From Theropithecus gelada (lineage: Eukaryota > Chordata > Mammalia > Primates > Cercopithecidae), in the NCBI RefSeq assembly GCF_003255815.1, contig NC_037669.1, positions 134,018,951 to 134,082,950 of the forward strand: a stretch of 64,000 nucleotides of DNA. Direction: 5' to 3'. The position numbers were made by a program, and so were the translations under genes. The notes under the pieces are model-generated. The model worked only from the letters and a program-made list of their open reading frames with translations, did not search any database and was not told the origin of the DNA. Shown here piece by piece: positions 45,496 through 55,866 of this stretch; position 1 is the first letter of the stretch, and every line of letters starts with the position of its first letter.

Positions 45496-45975
45496 GACAG
45501 CAACTCAGAGGCTGGGGAGGTTCCTGGCACCCCGACATCAACCTCAGATGCCCTCTGGGGATTCTGGAATCTCACTTTCTCACGGAAAGCACTCATCTAT
45601 CATATTCACATTCCCCCAGGAAACTCCTTAGAGGGCACCCTTGCCTTAGAGGATGACTTTCCAGGAGCTATTGTGGCAGTCAGTGGGCAGCATTTCACAG
45701 TCCACTGGTCTCTGTGGCGGGATGGACAATTTGTCTTTGACTTCAACGAGGGTCCTTTGCACAGTGGTGCAGCAGGAAGTGGAAGACCGCGACCCTGCTG
45801 TTGTGCTAAGAAGTCATTATCGCCAGACAGAGCAGAAGTATGGACTGCAGATAATGGACCTCTCAGGCTGTCCAGAAATCATTACATGACTGAGGAAAAG
45901 GCAGTAACTGTTTTAAATCCCATTAGTGGGGCTGATGGGCTGTCTGGGACAGGATGCCTATACCCAAACCAGTAG
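45496..45975 (+). other. unrecognised coding-like open stretch, 159 codons
   Basis: The frame is open from just after a TGA at 45493 to TAG at 45973. It is the only stretch of this length not explained by a recognised repeat. The translation looks protein-like up to about residue 90, with DALWGFWNLTFSRKALIYHI, DDFPGAIVAVSGQHFTVHW and LWRDGQFVFDFNEGP. After that it becomes glycine, proline and cysteine rich. Another frame (45653-45889) then looks more natural (DRDPAVVLRSHYRQTEQKYG), which would fit a frameshift near 45760. I do not recognise a family. It could be a decayed retrocopy or exon, an unfamiliar old mobile element, or chance. No start codon, splice signal or poly-A tail is evident. 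Confidence 0.35.
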
Positions 45976-46054
45976 CTTAGAATAACTTCTCCTTATTAAC
46001 CCTCTAATGCCAGGAACTGTCATTTCCCAGGTTGTCCTTTTCAAAGAGGAGAAG

Positions 46055-46245
46055 GAAATCATGTTAGGTGCTTTATACACTATCTCATTTAATTCTAACA
46101 ACCATATTCTGAAGTTGATATCGATTTCTTTATGCGGGTGAAGAGCCTGAGCTCTGCTCAAGGTCACGTATCAGGTGTCAAGTAAGTTACAGAGCCAAGA
46201 CTTGAACCCAGATTGTCTGACTCTAAAGCTTATATTCCTTTCATG
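46055..46245 (-). mobile_element. MIR
   Basis: AGGTGCTTTATACACTATCT, CATTTAATTCTAACAACCAT, CAAGGTCACGTATCAGGTGT and AGCCAAGACTTGAACCCAGA follow the antisense MIR order. Confidence 0.88.
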
Positions 46246-46424
46246 TACCAGCTGATTCCATAGTACTGTGTATATGTGGTTGAGGAGGCATCAGAATACT
46301 GTAGCTCATGAATGACTTTCATAGTGGGCGACACTAATGACTTGGGACTTGGCGCTCAGTCCTAAAACTCACACATTTTTGTCAACTTGAATTACCCACA
46401 TTTCTTTGTACATACTCCATTTTT

Positions 46425-48033
46425 TCTTAATTAAGAAATTTGTTTTATTTATTTATTTTATTATACTTTAAGTCCTGGGATACATGTGCAGAACATGCAG
46501 GTTTGCTAAATAGGTATACACGTGCCATGGTGGTGTGCTGCACCCATCAACCCCTCATCGACATTAGGTACTTCCTCGTAATGCAATCCCTCCCCTAGCC
46601 CCCCACCCCATGACAGGCCCCAGTGTGTGATGTTCCCCTCCCTGTGTTCATGTGTTCTCATTGTTCAACTCCCACTTATGAGTGAGAACATGCGGTGTTT
46701 GGTTTTCTGTTCTTGTGTTAGTTTGCTGAGAATCATGGTTTCCAGCTTCATCCATGTCCCTGCAAAGGACACGCACTCATCATTTTTTATTGCTGCATAG
46801 TATTCCATGGTGTATATGTGCCACATTTTCTTTATCCAGTTTATCATTGATGGGCATTTGGGTTGGATCCAAGTCTTTGCTATTGTGAACAGTGCTGCAA
46901 TGAACATACGTGTGCATGCGTCTTTATAGTAGAATGATTTATAATCCTTTGGGTATATACCAGGAATGGGATTGCTGGGTCAAATATTTCTGGTTCTAGA
47001 TCCTTGAGGAATTGCCACACTGTCTTCCACAGTGGGTGAATTAATTTACAGTCCCACCAACAGTGTAAAAGTGTTCCTATTTCTCCACATCCTCTCTAGC
47101 ATCTGTTATTTCCTTGCTTTTTAATAATTGCCATTCTAACTGGCATGGGATGATATCTCATTGTGGTTTTGATTTGCATTTCTCTAATGACCAGTGATGA
47201 TGAGCTTTTTTTCATATGTTTTTTCTCTGCATAAATGTCTTCTTTTGAGAAGTATCTGTTCATATCCTTTGCCCACTTTTTGATTTTTTTTTCTTGTGTA
47301 TTTGTTGAAGTTCTTTGTAGATTCTGGCTATTAGTCCTTTGTCAGATGGATAGATTGGATAGATTGCAAAAATTTTCTCCCATTCTGTAAGTTGCCTGTT
47401 CACTCTGGTGATAGTTTCTTTTGCTGTGCAGAAGTTTAGTTTAATTAGATTGCATTTATCAATTTTGGCTTTGATTGCCATTGCTTTTGGTGTTTTAGTC
47501 ATGAAGTCTTTGCCCGTGCCTATGCCCTGAATGGTATTGCCTAGGTTTTCTTCTGGGGTTTTTATGGTTTTAGGGCTTATGTTTAAGTCTTTAATCCATC
47601 TTGAGTTAATTTTTGTATAAGGTATAAGTAAAGGGTCCAGTTTCAGTTTTATGCATATGGCTAGCCAGTTTTCCCAACACCACTTATTAAATAGGGAATC
47701 CTTTCCCCATTGCTTGTTTTTGTCAGGTTTGTCAAAGATCAGATGGTTGTTGATGTGTGTGGTGTTATTTCTGACATTGGTCTGCATATCTGTTTTTGTA
47801 CCAGTACCAAGCAGTTTGGGTTACTATAGACTTGTAGTATAGTTTGAGTCAGGTAGCATGATGCCTCCAGGTTTGTTCTTTTTGCTTAGGATTGTCTTGG
47901 CTATATGGGGCCTTTTTTGGTTCCACATGAAATTCAGAATAGTTTTAATTAATTCTGTGAAGAAATACAAAGAAGGGCATTACATAATTGTAAAGGGAAG
48001 AGTGCAACAAGAAGAGCTAATTTTATGTATGTG

Positions 48034-48084
<51 letters not shown>

Positions 48085-50240
48085 ACACACACCCCTAATA
48101 CAGGAGTACCCAGATTCATAAAGCAAGTTATTAGAGATCTGCAAAGAGACTTAGACCCCCACACAATAATCAATAATAGTGGAAGACTTTAACACCTCAC
48201 TGTCAATATTAGACAGATCAATGAGACAGAAAATTAACAAGGATATCTAGGACTTGAACTCAGCTCTGGAACAAGCAGACCTAATACAAATCTACAGAAT
48301 TCTCCACCAGAAATCAATAGAATATACATTCTTCTCAGCACCATATAGCACTTATTCTAAAATTGACTACATAATTGGAAGTAAAACACTCCTCAGCAAA
48401 TGCAAAAGAATGGACATCATAATAAACAGTTTCTCAGACCATAGTGCAATCAAATTAGAACTCAAGATTAAGAAACTCAGTCAAAACTGCACAACTACAT
48501 GGAAACTGAGCAACCTGCTCCTGAATGAATACTGGATAAATAACAAAATTAAGGCAGAAATAAATAAATTCTTTGAAACCAGTGAGAACAAAGACACAAC
48601 ATACCAGAATCTCTGGGACACAGCTAAAGCAGTGTGTAGAGGGAAATTTATAGCACTAAATGCCCACAGGAGAAAGTGGGAAAGATCTAAAATCGACATC
48701 CTAACATTACAATGAAAGGAACTAGATAAGCGAGAGCAAACAAATTCAAAAGCTAGCGGAAGAAAAGAAATAACTAAGATTAGAGCAGAACTGAAGGAGA
48801 TAGAGACACAAAAAGCCCTTCAAAAAAATAAATGAATCCAGGAGCTGTTTTGTTTTGTTTTGTTTTTTGAAGAGATTAACAAAGTAGATAGACTGACAGA
48901 CTAATACAAAAGAAAATAGAGAAGAATCAAATAGACACAATAAAAAATGAAAAAGGGATATCACCACTGATCCCACAGAAATACAAACTACCATCAGAGA
49001 ATACTATAAACACCTCTATGCAAATAAACAAGAAAAATCTAGAAGAAATTGATAAATTCCTGAACACATACACCCTCCCAAGACTAAATCAGAAAGAAGT
49101 CGAATCCCTGAATAGACCAATAACGAGTTCTGAAATTGAGACCGTAATTAATAGCCTACCAACCAATAAAAACCAAGGACCAGACAGATTCACAGCCGAA
49201 TTCTACTGGAGGTACAAAGAGGAGCTGGTACCATTCCTTCTGAAACTATTCCAAAGAATAGAAAAGGAGGGACTCCTTCCTAACTCATTTTATGAGGCCA
49301 GGATCATCCTAATACCAAATCCTGGCAGGGATACAACAAAAAAGGAAAATTTTAGGCCAATATCCCTGATGAACATCGATGAGAAAATCCTCAATAAAAT
49401 ACTGGCAAACCGAATCCAGCAGCACATCAAAAAGCGTATCCACCATGATCAAGTCGACTTCATCAATGGGATGCAAGTCTGCTTCAACATATGTAAATCA
49501 ATAAACATAAACCATCACATAAACAGAATCAATGACAAAAACCACATGATTATCTCAATAGATGCAGAAAAGGCCTTCGACAAAATTCAACACTCCTTCA
49601 TGCCAAAAACACTCAATAAACTAGGTATTGATGGAATGTATCCCAAAATAATAAGAACTATTTATGCCAAACCCACAGCCAATATCATACTGAATGGGCA
49701 AAACCTGGAAGCATTCCCTTTGAAAACTGGCACAAGGCAAGAATGCCCTCCTATTCAACATAGTATTGGAAGTTCTGGCCAGGGCAATCAGGCAAGAGAA
49801 ATAAAGGGTATTCAGATAGGAAGAGAGGAAGTCAAATTGTCTCTGTTTGCAGATGACATGATTGTATGTTTAGAAAACCCTATTGCCTCAGCCCAAAATC
49901 TCCTTAAGCTGACAAGCAACTTCAGCAAAGTCTCAGGATACAAAATCAATGTGCAAAAATCACAAGCATTCTTATACACCAATAACAGACAATCAGAGAG
50001 CCAAATCATGAGTGAACGCCCATTCACAATTGCTACAAAGAGAATAAAATACCTAGGAATCCAACTTACAAGGGATGTGAAAGACCTCTTCATGGAGAAC
50101 TACAAGCCACTGCTTAGCAAAATAAGATAGGACACAAACAAATGGAAAAACATTCCATGCTCATGGATAGGAAGAATCAATATTGTGAAAATGGCCATAC
50201 TGCCAAAAGCAATTTATAGATTCAATGCTATCCCCTTCAA
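46425..50240 (-). mobile_element. twin-primed (5'-inverted) L1, 3.8 kb, with 15-bp TSD
   Basis: 46425-47965 is antisense L1 (tail, 3' UTR, ORF2 C-terminal half). 47966-50240 is sense L1 ORF2, from the endonuclease (KEGHYIIVKG) through the reverse transcriptase (FADDMIVCL) to a point about 20 nt before the antisense part begins in L1 coordinates. This is a 5' inversion with a small junction deletion. The TSD ACATACTCCATTTTT lies at 46410-46424 and 50241-50255, exact. ORF2 is broken by several frameshifts and stops; the longest open piece is 49018-50130. Confidence 0.94.
48033..48093. repeat. (TA)n(CA)n microsatellite inside L1 ORF2
   Basis: TATATATA followed by long CA repeats. It replaces the ATATATATGCACCC stretch that L1 ORF2 normally carries at this point, so the microsatellite grew from L1 sequence. 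Confidence 0.93.
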
Positions 50241-50537
50241 ACATACTCCATTTTTAGAAGTTATCAATACTTATGCCATTTTTCAATTCTCTTTCATTTT
50301 CTATAAAGAGGTTTTTTTTCCCCTTTTTGTTCTATGACCAGAATTGACAGAACTCAGATATGATTAGTATTGCAAGCTGATTGCCCAAATGGCCTAAGAA
50401 ACAGGGATGGGGAGGAGCACCACACATTTACTTTCCTTTAGTTCCATTCCATAATATTAATTTTTCTAAATCTCCTCTGATTTTTCTTAAGTCTAAGGGT
50501 TTTGGTGTTAAAAATGAGTAATTCTGATTGTGGCTTT

Positions 50538-51827
50538 CTTTTAACTTTCATTTTAAGTTCAAGGGTACATGTGCAGGTTTGTTATATAGGTACACCTGTG
50601 TCATGAGGGTTTGTTGTACATATTATTTCATCACCCAGGTATCAAGCCTAGTACCTTAGTTATTTTCCTGACCCTTTCCCTCATCCCATCTTACATACTC
50701 CAGTGGCCCCAATGTGTGTTTTTCCCCCTCTATGTGTCCATGTGTTCCCATCATTTATCTCCTACTTAAAAGTGAGAACATGCAATATTTGGTTTTCTGT
50801 TCCTGCATTATTTTGCTAAGGACAATGGACTACAGCTCCATTCCTGTTCCTGCAAAAGACATGATCTCATTCTTTTTTATGGCTGCATAGTATTCCATGG
50901 TGTAAATGCACCATATTTTCTTTGTTCAGTCTATCACTGATGGGCATTTAGGTTGATTCCACGTCTTTGCTGTTGTGAATAGTGCTGCAATGAACCTACC
51001 TGTGCATATGTCTTTATGGTAGAATGATTTATATCCCTTTGGGTATATACCCAGTAATGGAGGTATTGGGTTCAAATGGCAGTTATGTTTTTAGGTCTTT
51101 GAGGAATTGTCACACTGTTTTCCACAATGATTGAACTAATTTAGACTCCCACCAACAGTGTATAAGCATTCCTTTTTCCTTACAATCTTGACTGTACCTG
51201 GTTGTTTTTTTTTTCCACTTTTTAATAGTAGCCATTCTGACTGGTGTGAGATGGTATCTCATTGTGATTTTGATTTGCATTTCTCTAGTTATCAGTGATG
51301 TTGACCTTTTTTTCATATGTTTGTTAGTTGCATGTATGTCTTCTTTTGAAAAGTGTCTGTTCATGTCCTTTCCCACTTTTTAATGAGGTTGTTAGTTTTT
51401 TTTCTTGTAAGTTTATTTAAGTTCCTTATAGATGCTGGATATTAGACCTTTGTCACATGTATAGTTTGCCAATGGTATTGCCTAGGTTGTCTTTCAGGGT
51501 TTTTATAGTGTTGGGTTTTATCTTTAAGTCCTTGATCCATCTTGAGTTGATTTTTGTTTATGGTACAAAGAAGGGGTCCAGTTTCAATCTTCTGCATATG
51601 GCTGTCCAGTTATCCCAGCACCATTTCATGAATAGGGAGGCCTTCCCCATTGCTTGTTTTTGTCAGCTTTGTCAAAGATCAGATGGTTTTAGGTGTGCAG
51701 CCTTATTTCTGAGCTCTCTATTCTATTCCATTGGTCTATGTGTCTATTTTTTTGTTTCAACACCATGATGTTTTGGTTACTGTAGCCCTGTTGTATAGTT
51801 TGAAGTTGGGTAGCATGATGCCTCCAA
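50538..51827 (-). mobile_element. 5'-truncated older primate L1 with internal deletion
   Basis: Antisense 3' UTR (AAGTTCAAGGGTACATGTGC, CACCCAGGTATCAAGCC) followed by the C-terminal part of ORF2. ATTGTGGCTTT at 50527 and 51828 forms a TSD. At about 51470 the sequence jumps (ATAGTTTGCC to AATGGTATTGCC), leaving out roughly 200 nt found in other copies here. Frames are broken. Confidence 0.88.
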
Positions 51828-51999
51828 ATTGTGGCTTTTAGGGAATAATTTTTATTTGTTTAAATTTTGTAGATTTTTATTAAGCAGGTTTTCAAACACT
51901 TTTTAAGAGAGATATGATTACAAGATGAGTATTGTGATGACGTCTTCTAATAACTTTGTGCTTTACAGGGTTATGGGTAGTTAAGGTATCACAATTATA

Positions 52000-52130
52000 G
52001 AGTATAGCATGAGAATCGCTAGAGGCATGAGAATAGCTAGAACCTGGGAGGTGGAGGTTGCAGTGAGTCGAGATCACGCTTCTGCACTCCAGCCTGGGCA
52101 CAGAGCCAGATTCTGTCTCACAAAAGAAAT
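52000..52130 (+). mobile_element. Alu 3' fragment
   Basis: GAACCTGGGAGGTGGAGGTT, GCAGTGAGTCGAGATCACG and CTGCACTCCAGCCTGGGC form the sense right end of an Alu. Just before it, GCATGAGAATCGCTAGA is repeated as GCATGAGAATAGCTAGA (52006 and 52026). No left arm is present. Confidence 0.8.
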
Positions 52131-53554
52131 GGATGAGAATGGAGTGAATATACTAGTGGAAGTGTTAGCATTGAACAGGAAGAGAGATGTCAGTTCTTTT
52201 GAGGAAGAAGAGAAGAAAATGAGACCGAGTAAAGGTACACAGACATTTTAAAGTGTCCGGCAGGAAAGATATTGGGTCTCAAGTTATGTTGATCCTGGTT
52301 TTAGAGAAATCTGCTGGAATGTGAAGGGATTGTCCAAGATTTAACCAATTTTTATAGGGTATAATAAGCAAGGGGGTCAACAAATGCCAAGGAGGATAAC
52401 TAATCATAAATGAGCCTTGACTGATTTTAGAGGGACAGGCAGGTGTGTCATGGGTGGGCTGGGACTTAGCGGGTTAAGGGTGGGAAACTAGGCTGCCACC
52501 AGTGTCTCCTGCTCCTTAAATATTGATTTTATTTTTAGCCTAGAGAAAAACACATAAATGTTAGTATGGTATAAAAAATTATAAAACGTGAAGTCCAATA
52601 GAAATGCCATTTGAGTTCCATATTCCTGTGTTCTGTAAGCGTAAGTGACTGAAAATGGACTGTAATATATGTCTAACATGATCTAGTCAGGAAAGGTCTA
52701 AATGTAGTAGCTTCAATGAAGTGGCCCTCCTACTACTTTCCATCTCAGAGCCAATAGAATTTATAGGATTGACTCAGGGTGGAGTGTGGAGTAATGGTGT
52801 GAGTAGCCTCTTTCTCTTTCTCTTTTGCTGACTTGTTATAAATAACCTGAAATATAGTTTAGAGAAATCATAACAGAATGTCGTTCTTAGTGGGACTTAA
52901 TAATAATCAATCAGCACACAGAAAAGAAATGAAATATATATAGTCTTTCTACTTTGATCCTTTTGTGAAGTGGAATCTATATAAAAATCTGTGTTTATAT
53001 AGAGGCTCAAGCAGTTGTAAGAAAAATATAAGTCATAAAATATAATTGGGATGAAGTTAGAAAGTCATGGGTAGATGGAAGTGGTTAACAGTACAGGGAT
53101 AACATAAGTTTACCAGCCACGTTTTGCATGGCTGATAATAGTTAAGTAGTATAAGGTTAATTTAAGTAGATGATGTATCTTGTGAGAATTTATGTTTAAC
53201 TAAAAAAATTATAATAAAAAATCACATGAACTGGAAGTCAGGAGAGGCTGAGTTGTGGTTCTGAGTTTTCTGGGAACTGAGGTGCAACCTTAACTTCCCT
53301 GGGCCCTGTTTTCTTCACCTGTGAAATAATGGGGCTGGATTGAGGTGCCTTCAGCTGTAACAGCCTATGATTCTAGTCTCAAAAGTAGCAGGTTGGCCAA
53401 AATGTATCTGAAGGGATCATATAGGCAGTTTGGTGGTTACATCATTACATTACTGTACATCAAATGTAGTGAAATGAGCACTGAACAAGGACTGCATTGT
53501 ACTTCTTCCTCTTGTTAGCTTTGTCACGTAAGTTATCTGATCTCTAGTGGGGTA
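52131..53554. other. mostly unique sequence, no gene seen
   Basis: No gene recognised. 53235-53345 resembles a diverged sense MIR (TTGTGGTTCTGAGTTTTCTG, TTCTTCACCTGTGAAATAAT). Confidence 0.45.
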
Positions 53555-53648
53555 AGCAGAATCATGTCCCTCTTCCACGTCCCACCCAAGATATTCATGC
53601 CGTAATCCTTGGAATTTGTGATATGGTACGTTATGTGGAAAAAGGAAA

Positions 53649-53787
53649 TTTGAAGTTGCAATTATGTTACAAATTTTAAAATAGGGACATTAGTATTGAT
53701 TAAGCAGCTCTTAAAAGTAGAAGCAGAAGGCAGAAGGGTAGATCAGTGACATCTGAGGAGGAAGAAGAGGCAGAAGGGATTTGAAGT
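53649..53787 (+). repeat. inverted duplication, arm A (139 bp)
   Basis: Lies in the left half of the MLT1 LTR. Its reverse complement recurs at 54569-54707, 139 positions with 9 mismatches and no gaps by my alignment (about 93.5% identity). Arm B keeps a block (TCCTGGATT) closer to the general MLT1 sequence than arm A. Confidence 0.93.
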
Positions 53788-53995
53788 GTGAGAGGAACTT
53801 GACCTGCCATTGCCGGCTTTGAAGATGGAGGAAAGTGGTTACAAGCCAAAAAAATGTGGGCAACATAGAGAAGCTGGGAATGGCTCTTAACTGACAGCCA
53901 GCAAGAAAACAGGGAACTCAGTTCTATCACTACAAGGCACTGAATTCTGTGACCAACCTGAATTGGCAAGGAAATAGATTATTTTCCTAGAGACT

Positions 53996-54439
53996 TGTAT
54001 TAGGCTATTTTTTACACTGCTGTAAAGAAATACTTAAGACAGGGTAATTAAAGAAGTTTGTAAAGAAAAGAGGTTTGATTGGCTCATGGTTCTGCAGGCT
54101 ATACAAGCAGGGCACTGGCATACACTTGGCTTCTGGAGAGTTTTCAGGAAGCTTTCAATCATGGTGGAAGGCAAATGGGAAGCAGGCATCTCACATGGTG
54201 AGAACAGGAGGAAGAGAGAGAGAGAATGTGTGTGTGTGAGGGGAGGGAAGTGTGGCACATCCTTAAACAACTAGAACTCATGAAAACTCACTCACTATTA
54301 GAGTGAAAACTCACTCACTATTAGAGCCATAAGGGATCTGCCCCCATGACTCCAACTCCTCACACCTGGCTCCACCTCCAACACTGGGGATTACATTTCA
54401 ATATGGGACTTAGAAGGGTCATCATCCAAACAATTATCA
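53996..54439 (-). mobile_element. MST-type MaLR solo LTR with 5-bp TSD
   Basis: The plus strand begins TGTATTAGGCTATTTTTTAC and ends CATCCAAACAATTATCA, so the antisense LTR has the usual TG...CA ends. AGACT lies immediately before (53991-53995) and after (54440-54444), the 5-bp duplication typical of ERVL-MaLR integration. A 23-bp unit beginning TGAAAACTCACTCAC is tandemly duplicated at 54281-54326. Confidence 0.92.
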
Positions 54440-54568
54440 AGACTCCAGAAAGGAATGCAGCTCTGCCAACACCTTTATATTAGTCTGGGGAGACCCATCT
54501 CAGACTTCTGACACAACTGTAAGAGCATAACCTTGTGTTGTAAGCTACCAAGTTTCTGGTTTGTCAAT

Positions 54569-54707
54569 ACTTCAAATCCCTTCTGCTTCTTCTTCCTCCT
54601 CAGATGCCACTGATTTACCCTTCTGCCTTCTGCTTCTACTTTTAAGAGCTGCTTAATCCAGGATAATGTCCCTATTTTAAAGTTTGTAGCATAATTGCAA
54701 CTTCAAA
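54569..54707 (-). repeat. inverted duplication, arm B (139 bp)
   Basis: Reverse-complement copy of 53649-53787. It replaces the last part of the MLT1 LTR and is followed directly by an old L1 at about 54709. Confidence 0.93.
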
Positions 54708-54708
54708 C

Positions 54709-55866
54709 CAGACAAAGAAGTTGCAAATAAATGAATAGAGAAACAAAGAATACACAAAACATACAGAAAACAAAAAGCAAAATGGTAGACATAAATCCTA
54801 CTGTTTTTTTTTTTTGAGACGGAGTCTTGCTCTGTCCCCCAGGCTGGAATGCAGTGGAACCATCTCTGCTCACTGCAAGCTCCGCCTCCCGGGTTCACGC
54901 CATTCTCCTACCTCAGCCTCCAGAGTAGCTGGGACTACGGGCGCCCACCACCGCGCCCGGCTAATTTTTTTTGTATTTTTAGTAGAGACAGGGTTTCACC
55001 GTGTTAGCCAGGATGGTCTCAATCTCCTGACCTCGTGATCCGCCTGCCTTGGCCTCCCAAAGTGCTGGGATTACAGGCTTGAGCCACCGCGCCCGGCCAA
55101 ATCCTACTTTTATCAGTAATTACATTAAATGTAAATGAGTAAACACTTCAATCAAAAGGCAGAAAGTGGCTAAATGAATAAAAAGACATAATCTAACTAT
55201 GTATTGTCTACAAGACATACTCTTTAGATTCAAAAAACAGAGGTTGGAAATAAAATACAGAAAAAGACATACCTTGCAAGCAGTAACCAAAAGAGAGTAG
55301 GAGTGGCTATAAAAAAATTTTAAAAATTGTTACTAGATTTTAAAAAAATTGTTACTAGAGACAAAGAAAAAACTCTTTATAATGGTGAAAGGATTAACAT
55401 GTCAAGAAAACAAACGTAACAATATAGATGTATATGCATATAGCAATAGAGCTCCAAATTACATGAAGAAAAAGTGATAGACTTGAGAAGAGAAATAAAC
55501 AATTTAACAACAGCAGAATATACATTCTTCTATAGTGCATATGGGCTATTATTTAGGATTGGCCATATGTTAGCCCATAAATCAAATATCAATACATATA
55601 AAAGGACTGAAATAATTTAAGTTATGTTCTCTGACTGCAATGCAATGAACTGAAGAATAAATAACAAAGGAAATTTGAGAAATTTAAAAATATGTGGAAA
55701 TCAAACAACACACTCTTAAATAATCAATGGATGAAAAAAGAAATTACAAGGTAAATTAGAAAGTACTTTGAGGTGAATGAAATAAAGCACAACATAATAA
55801 AACTTATGGGATTTGGATAAAGCAGTGCTTAGAAGGAAATTTATAGCTGTAAATGCCTATATTAAC
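54709..55866 (+). mobile_element. old L1, start of ORF2 (endonuclease region), split by an AluY
   Basis: Sense L1: GCAAAATGGTAGACATAAAT, CAGTAATTACATTAAATG, CTACAAGACATACTCTTTAG and AGGAAATTTATAGCTGTAAA. It continues at 59543 after the younger L1. It is strongly diverged with no open frame. Confidence 0.8.
54803..55098 (-). mobile_element. AluY with 10-bp target-site duplication
   Basis: Poly-T then antisense AluY with CACTGCAAGCTCCGCCTCCC, ACCGTGTTAGCCAGGATGG and the end GGCTTGAGCCACCGCGCCCG. The TSD AAATCCTACT lies at 54793-54802 and 55099-55108. Little diverged, hence young. Confidence 0.95.

Larger units (their letters stand above)
53555..54566 (+). mobile_element. MLT1-type MaLR LTR, split by an MST LTR
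   Basis: Left half 53555-53995: GGGTAAGCAGAATCATGTCC, TGCCATTGCCGGCTTTGAAG and GAACTCAGTTCTATCACTAC. Right half 54445-54566: CCAGAAAGGAATGCAGCTCT, CCCATCTCAGACTTCTGACA and TGTGTTGTAAGCTACCAAG. The halves are continuous once the inserted LTR is removed. The 3' end is cut at about 54566, where an inverted copy of the LTR's own left part begins. Confidence 0.82.

Noticed and set aside
54231..54242. (GT)n and (GA)n patches within the MST LTR
   Set aside because: Short low-complexity stretches common in these LTRs; not informative.
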